A DNA stretch of 14,498 nt. Origin: Candidatus Woesearchaeota archaeon (GTDB lineage: Archaea > Nanobdellota > Nanobdellia > SCGC-AAA011-G17 > VGLX01). This document shows positions 1-7,953 of the stretch, in pieces. Under the pieces are notes generated by a model. The model did no database searches. It had not been told where the DNA came from and was given only the letters and a program-made list of their open reading frames with translations. The position numbers and the translations under genes are program-made. The stretch lies in contig VGLX01000011.1 in the NCBI GenBank assembly GCA_016866645.1, forward strand, positions 1 to 14,498, in the 5' to 3' direction. Each line of letters begins with the position of its first letter. Positions within the stretch are counted from its first letter, which is position 1.

Positions 1-101
1 TGCACACCCCAATAGGGATAGCGCACCTTGAGGATATTACCAACGCTATCAACCTGTTAGAGCTGTTGTTGAGGAATCCTCCGCTGCAGTGCCTTCGCTA
101 A
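1..101 (+). CDS. C-terminal end of a peptidase-like protein (possibly M42 aminopeptidase), 5' truncated
   Basis: An open frame enters from the left edge (first full codon at 3) and ends at TAA 99-101, giving 32 residues that start HTPIGIAHLEDITNAINLLE. The pattern His-(Ser/Thr)-Pro, then a short strand, then L-x-D-I-x-x-A-I-x-L-L resembles the end of M42-family aminopeptidases, where the His of an HS/HT-P motif is a metal ligand followed by a closing helix. That assignment rests on this short tail only; an M20 or M28 peptidase would be an alternative. The gene converges on the aminotransferase: its stop codon overlaps the minus-strand stop at 98-100, so the two coding regions share three bases. 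The last residues (RNPPLQCLR) may be a non-conserved extension. Confidence 0.5.
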   Translation, partial: HTPIGIAHLEDITNAINLLELLLRNPPLQCLR

Positions 102-1252
102 TATTTTTTTAAGAACTTTTCAAGCCTGTCCATAGCTTGTTCTATGAGGTGGTAGTTAGTAGCGTAGCTGAACCTTAGGTACCCTTGGCCTTCTCTTCCG
201 AACTCTGTCCCTGGCAGCGCTGCGACCTTGCCTTTTGTCAGTAAGTCGTTGGCGAACTTCTCGCTGTCGTTGGAATACTGCTTGATGTTAGGGAACGCGT
301 AGAAAGCACCGTAAGGCTTTGCAACAGGCAGGCCTATCTCTCCGAGGCGCTTAAGTATCAAGGCCCTTCTTCTCGCGTACTCTTTTACCATCGCGTCAGT
401 GTATTTCGGGCTCAGCTTCAAAGCCTCTGCGCCTACCAGTTGTGATATCGTAGGGGCTGATATTGTGCTGTAGATATGTGTCTGGGTCATTGCCTTTATC
501 AGTTCTTCAGGGCCGACAGCATATCCCAGCCTGAAGCCGCACATCGCGTAAGTTTTCGAGAAGCTATGCAGAGTAACAACATACTTCTCCATTCCGTTCA
601 GGCTGCCGATAGAGCAGTGCTTCTTGCCATCATAGACTATTTTTTCGTAAGCCTCGTCTGAGAATATGTAGATGTTATGCTCCCTAGCGATATCAGCTAA
701 TTCTTCCAAGACTTTCTTGCTTATCACGTTGCCTGTAGGGTTGGCCGGGCTGTTTATCAGCAAGACTTTAGTTTTCTTCTTGTCAATTACTTTCTTGACC
801 TCGTCAGGGTTTATCTCAAAGCCTTCCTCTTCTTCCAAAGGCACGAAGACAGGATTGGCGTCGAATATCTCGAATGTAGGAAGGAAACCCATAAAGCTGG
901 GGTTAGGGAGTATTATCTGCTCTGACACGTCTAGCGTGCAGGCAGTGGCTAGCAGCAAGGCTTCTTGGCTTCCGCAGGTGACTATGATGTTCTCCGGGAG
1001 CGCTTTTATCTTGTTATCACGTTTCAGCTTCTTGATTATCTCCTCTTTAAGCGCGGCTCTACCTCCTGGCGGTGAGTAGTGGTTGCACTTGTCAGCGTAC
1101 TTCTTAACAAACTCGATTATAGGCTTGGGCGCTTGGAAGTCAGGCTCTCCAGGCCCTAGAGAAATAACTGTCTTGTCTTCTACTGCTATTTTTAGAAGCT
1201 TGCCTATCACTGCGTCAGGAAGTTCTGTCTCTCTTTCTGAGATGTCAACCAT
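98..1252 (-). CDS. PLP-dependent aminotransferase, class I/II (aspartate aminotransferase superfamily)
   Basis: This 384-residue protein has the full length of fold-type I aminotransferases. Visible landmarks in order are the substrate-side loop SLGPGEPDF (31-39), the cofactor-phosphate GSQEAL (94-99), SPANPTG with the PLP-contacting Asn171, SDEAYEKI with Asp199 and Tyr202, the Schiff-base lysine K233 in SFSKTYAMCGFRLGY with Arg241, and the substrate carboxylate Arg360 in LRFSYA. It should move amino groups between amino acids and 2-oxo acids in the cytosol; the exact amino acid cannot be read from the sequence, since AspB, AlaT and kynurenine-type enzymes share these motifs. The start at 1252 gives the expected short N-terminal arm, and a TATA-like box lies about 37 nt upstream. 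It follows the HD-domain gene on the same strand with a 55-bp gap. Supply of 2-oxo acids would fit the peptidases and acyl-CoA synthetases in the window. Confidence 0.9.
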   Translation of the reverse strand: MVDISERETELPDAVIGKLLKIAVEDKTVISLGPGEPDFQAPKPIIEFVKKYADKCNHYSPPGGRAALKEEIIKKLKRDNKIKALPENIIVTCGSQEALLLATACTLDVSEQIILPNPSFMGFLPTFEIFDANPVFVPLEEEEGFEINPDEVKKVIDKKKTKVLLINSPANPTGNVISKKVLEELADIAREHNIYIFSDEAYEKIVYDGKKHCSIGSLNGMEKYVVTLHSFSKTYAMCGFRLGYAVGPEELIKAMTQTHIYSTISAPTISQLVGAEALKLSPKYTDAMVKEYARRRALILKRLGEIGLPVAKPYGAFYAFPNIKQYSNDSEKFANDLLTKGKVAALPGTEFGREGQGYLRFSYATNYHLIEQAMDRLEKFLKKY

Positions 1253-1284
1253 CTTTTTTCTATGCCTTACTTACTCTTTTTTTG

Positions 1285-1293
1285 TTTATATAA
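1285..1293 (-). promoter_or_regulatory. TATA-like box for the aminotransferase gene
   Basis: On the minus strand the sequence reads TTATATAAA, centred about 37 nt upstream of the ATG at 1252. It lies inside the 55-bp gap after the HD-domain gene, so the aminotransferase probably has its own promoter with a leader of around 10 nt. Inferred from sequence and spacing only. Confidence 0.5.
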
Positions 1294-1307
1294 CTTTCTC
1301 AAAACTG

Positions 1308-1928
1308 TTAGAATACTTGGTTGAGGTAGAGCTCTTCTATCAGGTCCTTATGCTCAGAGTAAGTCTTAGTCAAGACCCTTTTGGCTTCTTCTTTGCTTAG
1401 CTTCTTCCCGAACTTCTGGTTGTCTCTAGTATTGATAGCGTCGTAAAAATCGACTATCGCAAGCATCTTCGCATGGAGGTCTAAGTTTATCATGGTGTCT
1501 TTAGAGAAATGCACTTTTGGTTTGTAGTTCTTCTTAGGATAGCTCATACTCTGGTATTTATGATGCCTTAACGCTACTTCTGCAGAGAAGTCATGGACAC
1601 CTGACAATAACCTGTACCCATACTTCGGATGTTGCTGCATCTCTCTGATGTCTTTCTTTGTATACTTCCCTGATTTTTTCAAAACCTCAGGTCTTATCAT
1701 GATTTTTCCTATGTCATGCAGTGTTCCAGCAAAGAACATAGCCTTCTTGTCAAGGTCTGCGTACTCTGCTACTCCGACGCCTAGAAGGCCTACTCTTATT
1801 GAGTGTTCGTAAGTCGCTTGGTCCTTAAGCCTAAGCATGCTCAAGTAAGTGTTTATTGATCCTTGGTTCTTCTCAGAAACTCCTAATCTGTCGTACATTT
1901 CTTCTAGCTGCTTTTCTAGGCTTTTCAT
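1308..1928 (-). CDS. HD-domain phosphohydrolase, HD-GYP-like
   Basis: The 206-residue protein carries an HD-superfamily metal site: His42 (YEHSIRV), His71-Asp72 in GTLHDIGKIMI, His100 in QQHPKYGYRLL, His122-His123 in LRHHKYQ, and Asp160 in AIVDFYDAINTR. The order and spacing match the HD-GYP subgroup: HDIGK, an EVLKKSGKYT stretch resembling the usual 'iL.KpGkLt', HP..G..LL, HH and a VaD.yDA motif. The GYP signature itself is degenerate (SYP at 129-131). HD-GYP proteins in bacteria hydrolyse cyclic di-GMP; whether this one acts on a cyclic dinucleotide or another phosphoester cannot be told. No sensor or membrane segment is attached, and residues 1-20 look like a short helix. A TATA box 23-32 nt upstream of the start suggests a leaderless mRNA. 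Confidence 0.82.
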   Translation of the reverse strand: MKSLEKQLEEMYDRLGVSEKNQGSINTYLSMLRLKDQATYEHSIRVGLLGVGVAEYADLDKKAMFFAGTLHDIGKIMIRPEVLKKSGKYTKKDIREMQQHPKYGYRLLSGVHDFSAEVALRHHKYQSMSYPKKNYKPKVHFSKDTMINLDLHAKMLAIVDFYDAINTRDNQKFGKKLSKEEAKRVLTKTYSEHKDLIEELYLNQVF

Positions 1929-1950
1929 ACGATAAAATGGATGAATCGCC

Positions 1951-1960
1951 TGTTTATAAA
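1951..1960 (-). promoter_or_regulatory. TATA box for the HD-domain gene
   Basis: The minus strand reads TTTATAAACA, centred about 27 nt from the ATG at 1928. This is the spacing expected if transcription begins at the start codon (leaderless mRNA). No Shine-Dalgarno sequence is seen between the box and the ATG. Confidence 0.65.
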
Positions 1961-1984
1961 ACCTTCTTTCTCGAACATTTATAC

Positions 1985-2006
1985 AAAAAATAATAAGAAA
2001 AAAAGA
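1985..2006 (-). terminator. T-rich archaeal-type terminator after acs
   Basis: Just past the acs stop (2012-2014) the minus strand contains a T7 run and a T6 run separated by a short CTTATTA-like stretch, without an evident stem-loop. Archaeal RNA polymerase terminates at such T-runs. The location at the end of the hppA-acs operon supports the call. Confidence 0.5.
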
Positions 2007-2011
2007 GTTAG

Positions 2012-3748
<1,737 letters not shown>

Positions 3749-3754
3749 GTTAAA

Positions 3755-3763
3755 CTCCTCCTT
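3755..3763 (-). promoter_or_regulatory. Shine-Dalgarno site of acs
   Basis: The minus strand reads AAGGAGGAG, followed by a 6-nt spacer and the acs ATG (3746-3748). The site overlaps the hppA stop codon (3762-3764), so acs is internal to the hppA transcript and depends on SD-led initiation. Confidence 0.8.
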
Positions 3764-5756
3764 AGATGAAGAATGGCAGGAACACTAATGCTGAAGTTAT
3801 CAATATCTTAATGAGTATGTCCAGTGATGGTCCTGCAGTGTCTTTCAACGGGTCTCCTACTGTGTCACCGACTACAGAAGCTTTATGGGCTTCTGAGCCT
3901 TTTCCGCCGAAATTCCCTTTTTCGATATATTTCTTTGCGTTGTCCCATGAGCATCCAGCGTTAGACATGAACATGGCAAGCATTATGCCTACTGTTATTG
4001 CACCTATCAGGAATCCTCCTAACGCTTCAAGGCTCCATAGGCCTATTATTATCGGAGCAACTAAGGATATTATCCCAGGTATTATCATGTCTTTCAACGC
4101 TTGGTCGGTGCTTATCTCTATGCACTTGTTGTAGTCTGGTGCTGCTTTGCCTTTGAGTATGTCCTTGTTTTTGTGGAATTGTCTTCGTATTTCTAATACC
4201 ATCTTAGATGCCGCTTTTCCGACTCCATTAATGACTATTGATGAGAATATGAATGGTACTATTGATCCTATGAATATTCCTGCTATCACTGCAGGATCTC
4301 CTAGGTTTATTACTGTTATACCTGCTTTTGCTTTGATCAGTTCTAAGAAGCTTGCGAAAAGAGCTAACACTGTCAAGGCTGAAGTACCGAGCTGTAGACC
4401 TCGGCATTCTGCTGCCATGGTGTTTCCGACTTCGTCTAAAGTCTCTGTCCTTTCTCTTGCTTGCTTGCCCATCTTAGCCATTTCTGATATTCCTGCTGCG
4501 TTGTCCGCTACCGGTCCGTAAGCGTCAGCTGCTAATGACATTCCTACTATGCTTAGCATTCCTACTGCAGATATTGCTATTCCGTAAAGCCCTGCTAGAT
4601 AGTAAGATATAAGCATTGCCGCGGTTATTGCGAGCATAGGAATTACTGTTGATGACATGGATATTGCTATACCTCTTATCAGGCAAGTTGCAGGCCCTGT
4701 TGTTGCTGCCTCTGCTACGGCCTGCGTTGGCCTCCTATGCGTCGAGGTCATATACTCTGTAGAGTATCCGATTACTACGCCTGATATAAGCCCGGATATT
4801 GTTGCGTAGAAAAGGTTCATGTTGTTCATGTAGAGTTTCATTATCACGAATGCGAAGATTATCATAATTGCCGCGCTTGCGAAAGTTCCTTTGTCTATGG
4901 CCATGTAAAGTTTTCCGCTTTTTGTATTCACAAACAGTGTGCCTATCAAGGTGGATATTATGCCTGCTGAGGTTAGGATTATCGGAAGAACAATACCTTT
5001 CTCTCCGAAGAACACTAGGCCTAATACCATGGCTGCGATTAGGGCCTCTACGTAACTTTCGAACAAGTCTGCTCCCATGCCTGCTATGTCCCCTACGTTG
5101 TCGCCTACATTATCCGCGATAGTAGCAGGGTTTCTCGGATCATCTTCAGGTATGCCTTGCTCGACTTTTCCTACAAGGTCTGCCCCGACGTCTGCAGCCT
5201 TAGTGTAGATCCCTCCGCCTACCCTTCCGAACAAGGCTGTGAGGGAAGCTCCTAAGCCGAATCCATACAAAACCCCTAGGTCTTTATAGAAGAAGAAGTA
5301 TGTAACTATTACAGACGCTAAGCCTATACCGACTGTAGCCATGCCCATGACCATCCCGCTGGTGAAAGCTGCCCTAAGCCCGTCGTTTATGCTTTTCGAG
5401 GCTGCTTGAGCGGTCCTAGCATTAGCCCTGGTGGCTGACCTCATGCCTATGTTCCCTGCAAGGGCTGAAAAGAAGGTTCCTATGACAAATGTTATCGCTA
5501 CTGCTTTGCTTACGAAAAACCATAGGAAAACTGCTATTATTAAAGAGGTTATTGTCATGGACTTGTATTCTTTCTTTAGGAAGGTTAAGGAGCCTTGGTG
5601 GATGTATTCTGAAATCTCCTGCATCTTCTTAGTGCCAGGATCGAGTTTCATAATCTTCTTGTGTAAATGAAATGAGTAGATTATAGCAAAAAATCCTATC
5701 AGCAAAGACATTATTATTAAAATTATACTTAGAATATCCATATCCCAGACGTTCAT
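3762..5756 (-). CDS. hppA: Membrane-bound ion-translocating pyrophosphatase
   Basis: This 664-residue, roughly 16-helix membrane protein couples pyrophosphate hydrolysis to pumping of H+ or Na+ across the cytoplasmic membrane. Diagnostic motifs are visible: GGGIYTKAADVGADLVGKVE with the DVGADLVGKVE catalytic site (189-199), DNVGDNVGD (215-223), ADLFESY (229-235), STEYMTS (332-338), DAYGPVADNA (411-420), SNAGCSWDNAKK (598-609) and the C-terminal VVGDTVGDPLKDTAGPSL (628-645). The GNTMAA motif (444-449) has Ala at the position that is Lys in K+-independent enzymes, so it belongs with the K+-dependent class by that rule. Glu is present at 233 and again at 237, so the pumped ion is not resolved by eye. 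An AGGTGA Shine-Dalgarno lies 4 nt before the ATG. It is the first gene of an operon with acs. Confidence 0.95.
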   Translation of the reverse strand: MNVWDMDILSIILIIMSLLIGFFAIIYSFHLHKKIMKLDPGTKKMQEISEYIHQGSLTFLKKEYKSMTITSLIIAVFLWFFVSKAVAITFVIGTFFSALAGNIGMRSATRANARTAQAASKSINDGLRAAFTSGMVMGMATVGIGLASVIVTYFFFYKDLGVLYGFGLGASLTALFGRVGGGIYTKAADVGADLVGKVEQGIPEDDPRNPATIADNVGDNVGDIAGMGADLFESYVEALIAAMVLGLVFFGEKGIVLPIILTSAGIISTLIGTLFVNTKSGKLYMAIDKGTFASAAIMIIFAFVIMKLYMNNMNLFYATISGLISGVVIGYSTEYMTSTHRRPTQAVAEAATTGPATCLIRGIAISMSSTVIPMLAITAAMLISYYLAGLYGIAISAVGMLSIVGMSLAADAYGPVADNAAGISEMAKMGKQARERTETLDEVGNTMAAECRGLQLGTSALTVLALFASFLELIKAKAGITVINLGDPAVIAGIFIGSIVPFIFSSIVINGVGKAASKMVLEIRRQFHKNKDILKGKAAPDYNKCIEISTDQALKDMIIPGIISLVAPIIIGLWSLEALGGFLIGAITVGIMLAMFMSNAGCSWDNAKKYIEKGNFGGKGSEAHKASVVGDTVGDPLKDTAGPSLDILIKILITSALVFLPFFI

Positions 5757-5760
5757 TTTC

Positions 5761-5767
5761 TCACCTT
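5761..5767 (-). promoter_or_regulatory. Shine-Dalgarno site of hppA
   Basis: The minus strand reads AAGGTGA, 4 nt before the ATG at 5754-5756. It supports this start and implies that the hppA mRNA has a real 5' leader, unlike several neighbours. Confidence 0.55.
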
Positions 5768-5810
5768 TCTTTTAACCTTTTTTTATATCCTCAATTATGA
5801 CACGCGTCGG

Positions 5811-5820
5811 TTTATAAATA
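5811..5820 (-). promoter_or_regulatory. TATA box for the hppA-acs operon
   Basis: The minus strand reads TATTTATAAA within the 133-bp divergent gap between hppA and the ADP-forming synthetase gene. It is centred about 59 nt from the hppA ATG, predicting a leader of roughly 30 nt that includes the Shine-Dalgarno site. A second A/T box nearer the gene (5781-5790) would place the transcript start past that SD site and is less likely. Confidence 0.5.
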
Positions 5821-5858
5821 TTTAGTTTGAAATATTCGCGGGTTTTTGAAAGATTAAA

Positions 5859-5867
5859 TATTTAAAC
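5859..5867 (+). promoter_or_regulatory. TATA box for the ADP-forming acyl-CoA synthetase gene
   Basis: TATTTAAAC-type sequence centred about 27 nt before the ATG at 5890, the spacing for a leaderless transcript. It shares the 133-bp divergent region with the hppA-acs promoter, so one regulator could act on both directions. Confidence 0.55.
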
Positions 5868-5889
5868 TTTAAAGTTGTAAGAAAAGGCT

Positions 5890-7182
5890 ATGAAAGGTTT
5901 GTTAAACCCGAAGAGCATAGCTATAATAGGTGTCAGCCGTGAGCCTACGAAAATAGGCCATGCTTTGGCTTCTAATGTAAAAAGAACGTTTAAGGGTAAG
6001 CTTTATTTCATAAACCCTTTCGCGAATAAGATACTTGGGATTAAGTGTCACAAGTCAATTGTTGACGTTCCAGGAAAAGTTGACCTTGGCATAATAGTAA
6101 TTCCTGCGTCTAAGGTTCCGGCAGCAGTTAAAGACTGCGTGGATAAAGGGATAAAAAATCTAATCATAATAAGCGCGGGTTTCGGAGAGGCAGGCAATAA
6201 CAAGGACGAAGAAGAAATTCTTAAGATAATAAAAGGCAAGGCCAGGGCTCTCGGACCGAACTGCTTCGGAATCGTCAACACCCATGATAACATCGATACT
6301 ACATTTGCGCTAGTATCTCCTTTGAAAGGCAATGTTGCTTTCGTATCACAAGGCGGGGGCGTATTAGCCACTGTTGCGTTTTACAGCATAATGTACAATT
6401 TTGGATTCTCTTATTTCGTAAGCTTAGGCAACATGTTAGACCTGGATTTTGTGGACTTCATAGAGTTCTTTGACAAGGATCCGAGGACTACTGCTATCGT
6501 AATGTATATGGAGAGGCTGAACGATGGGAGAAGGTTCATGGAAGTTGCCAAGAAATGCAAGAAGCCTATCTTCGTGATAAAAGCCGGACGGACAGACGCT
6601 GGCAAAAGGGCTACGCTGTCCCATACAGGGTCTATGGCGGGCAGCTTTGAGGTTTACGAAGCAGCATTCAAGCAATGCGGAGTCACGCTAGTCGAAACCA
6701 TAAGCGAAGCGTTCGACAAGGCAAAGTATCACCAAGAGGTTAAGGGAAACAGGATAGTCATAATCAGCAATGCAGGAGCACAAGCGACGCTAAGCGCGGA
6801 CTATAGCACAAAGGCAGGGTTCGAAGTAGTCAAGCTGCCTGAAGACATGAAACTTGAGAAGCTGCCTTCTGAGTGGAGCCATAACAACCCGATGGACATC
6901 GTAGGTGATGCAGACGCTGAACGTTACGGATACGTATTTGAAGAGCTTTGCAAGAGAAACGATTTCTTCGACTGTGCTTTAGTAATCGTGGGCCAGCAGA
7001 AAACGATAGACATACAGGAGACTGCCAGGAAAATAGTCAAGTTCAAGAAAAAGCTGAAAAAACCTATAGTGGTCTGTTGGATGACAAACGCTGATAACAG
7101 CCTTCTTGAGAAAGAGCGCATACCGAGCTTCTTCGACCCTTCCAGGGCGATAAAGACTTTAGTGCCCAACAGCAAAAAATAA
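5890..7182 (+). CDS. ADP-forming acetyl/acyl-CoA synthetase, alpha subunit
   Basis: ADP-forming acyl-CoA synthetase converts acyl-CoA, ADP and phosphate to acid, CoA and ATP, the energy-conserving step of archaeal amino-acid and sugar fermentation. This 430-residue protein has the alpha-subunit order: a CoA-binding Rossmann domain (IGVSREPTKIGHAL, 13-26; ISAGFGE, 94-100; GPNCFG, 122-127), then a succinyl-CoA-ligase-like domain (SQGGGVLA, 153-160) with the phospho-histidine His245 in LSHTGSMAGS and a supporting Glu208 in MYMERL, then a C-terminal ligase-CoA domain ending FFDPSRAIKTL. It is a little shorter than the roughly 460-residue subunits of Thermococcales. No ATP-grasp beta domain is fused and none is encoded next to it here, so the partner must lie elsewhere. 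It is divergent from hppA-acs, putting ATP-forming and ATP-using acetate enzymes back to back. Substrate preference (acetyl versus aryl/branched acyl) is not readable. Confidence 0.87.
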   Translation: MKGLLNPKSIAIIGVSREPTKIGHALASNVKRTFKGKLYFINPFANKILGIKCHKSIVDVPGKVDLGIIVIPASKVPAAVKDCVDKGIKNLIIISAGFGEAGNNKDEEEILKIIKGKARALGPNCFGIVNTHDNIDTTFALVSPLKGNVAFVSQGGGVLATVAFYSIMYNFGFSYFVSLGNMLDLDFVDFIEFFDKDPRTTAIVMYMERLNDGRRFMEVAKKCKKPIFVIKAGRTDAGKRATLSHTGSMAGSFEVYEAAFKQCGVTLVETISEAFDKAKYHQEVKGNRIVIISNAGAQATLSADYSTKAGFEVVKLPEDMKLEKLPSEWSHNNPMDIVGDADAERYGYVFEELCKRNDFFDCALVIVGQQKTIDIQETARKIVKFKKKLKKPIVVCWMTNADNSLLEKERIPSFFDPSRAIKTLVPNSKK

Positions 7183-7225
7183 TGCTAACCTTCTGAAAAC
7201 AATATTGTGCAGTATCAAACAAAAG

Positions 7226-7234
7226 TTTTAATAA
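7226..7234 (+). promoter_or_regulatory. TATA-like box for the DedA-family gene
   Basis: TTTTAATAA-type sequence centred about 30 nt upstream of the ATG at 7260, in the 77-bp gap after the synthetase gene. No Shine-Dalgarno site precedes the ATG, so a leaderless mRNA is likely. Confidence 0.45.
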
Positions 7235-7259
7235 CTAAGATTAACAATGAAACAACAAA

Positions 7260-7898
7260 ATGAGCCTGATAACAAAAGGGATTGATATAATACTGCACAT
7301 CGACGTATACTTGGGGGACATTATAAAAGCGTACGGCTCTTGGACTTATGCAATACTCTTCTTGATAATATTCTGCGAGACAGGGTTAATAGTTACTCCG
7401 TTCCTGCCGGGAGACTCGTTGCTTTTCGTGACAGGAACATTTGCTGCTAAAAAATCATTGAACATATTTACCCTCCTGATACTCTTGTCAATAGCAGCTA
7501 TAATCGGCGACACAGTGAACTACTGGATAGGGAACTATTTCGGGGAAAAAGTATTCCTAAAAAGCAGGCTAGTAAAACGGGAACATCTAGACAGGACTAA
7601 AGAGTTCTACAACAAATATGGTGGAAAAACTATAATCCTGGCAAGGTTCGTCCCGATAGTCCGGACTTTCGCGCCATTCGTAGCAGGCGTAGGAAAGATG
7701 GACTATTTCAAATTCATAAGCTACAACGTGATCGGAGGGATTGTATGGGTGGCTATCTTCCTCTTCGGTGGCTACTTCTTCGGGAACATCCCAATAGTAG
7801 AGGAAAACCTTACCCTGGTTATATTCTTGATAATATTCTTATCCTTCATGCCGCCTATTATAGAGTATTGGAAGGAAAAGAAGAAACTTAAGCATTAA
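7260..7898 (+). CDS. DedA-family membrane protein (SNARE-associated/VTT domain)
   Basis: The 212-residue protein has the usual DedA length and pattern. The conserved acidic pair is E40 (FCETGLIVTPFLPGDSLLF) and D52, matching the functionally essential Glu and Asp of E. coli YqjA. G83-D84 follows in IGDTVNYWIGNYFGEK. The basic pair R129 and R135 lies in ARFVPIVRTFAPFVAGVGKM, followed by YNVIGGIVW. Hydrophobic segments lie near 29-60, 66-90 (with re-entrant loops), 152-175 and 183-202, and the C-terminus is Lys-rich. Family members move polyprenyl-phosphate or phospholipids across the membrane and affect proton homeostasis; which lipid is handled here is not known. The gene has its own promoter, and its 3' end is followed directly by the promoter of the M18 peptidase gene. 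Confidence 0.88.
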   Translation: MSLITKGIDIILHIDVYLGDIIKAYGSWTYAILFLIIFCETGLIVTPFLPGDSLLFVTGTFAAKKSLNIFTLLILLSIAAIIGDTVNYWIGNYFGEKVFLKSRLVKREHLDRTKEFYNKYGGKTIILARFVPIVRTFAPFVAGVGKMDYFKFISYNVIGGIVWVAIFLFGGYFFGNIPIVEENLTLVIFLIIFLSFMPPIIEYWKEKKKLKH

Positions 7899-7908
7899 GC
7901 GACGATAG

Positions 7909-7918
7909 TTTTATAAAT
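7909..7918 (+). promoter_or_regulatory. TATA box for the M18 aminopeptidase gene
   Basis: TTTTATAAAT centred about 27 nt before position 7940, giving a predicted leader of roughly 14 nt. That leader contains GGAGGG at 7941-7946, a strong Shine-Dalgarno 7 nt before the ATG, which fixes the start at 7954. Confidence 0.65.
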
Positions 7919-7953
7919 CACGCTCAAATCCTTACTACTCGGAGGGTGTTCAA

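Noticed and set aside
3766..4521. Two plus-strand open frames inside hppA
   Set aside because: They are antisense shadows of a full-length conserved membrane pyrophosphatase and have no ribosome binding site or recognisable domain.
5781..5790. A/T box as the hppA promoter
   Set aside because: Its spacing would start the transcript downstream of the hppA Shine-Dalgarno; the box at 5811-5820 fits better.
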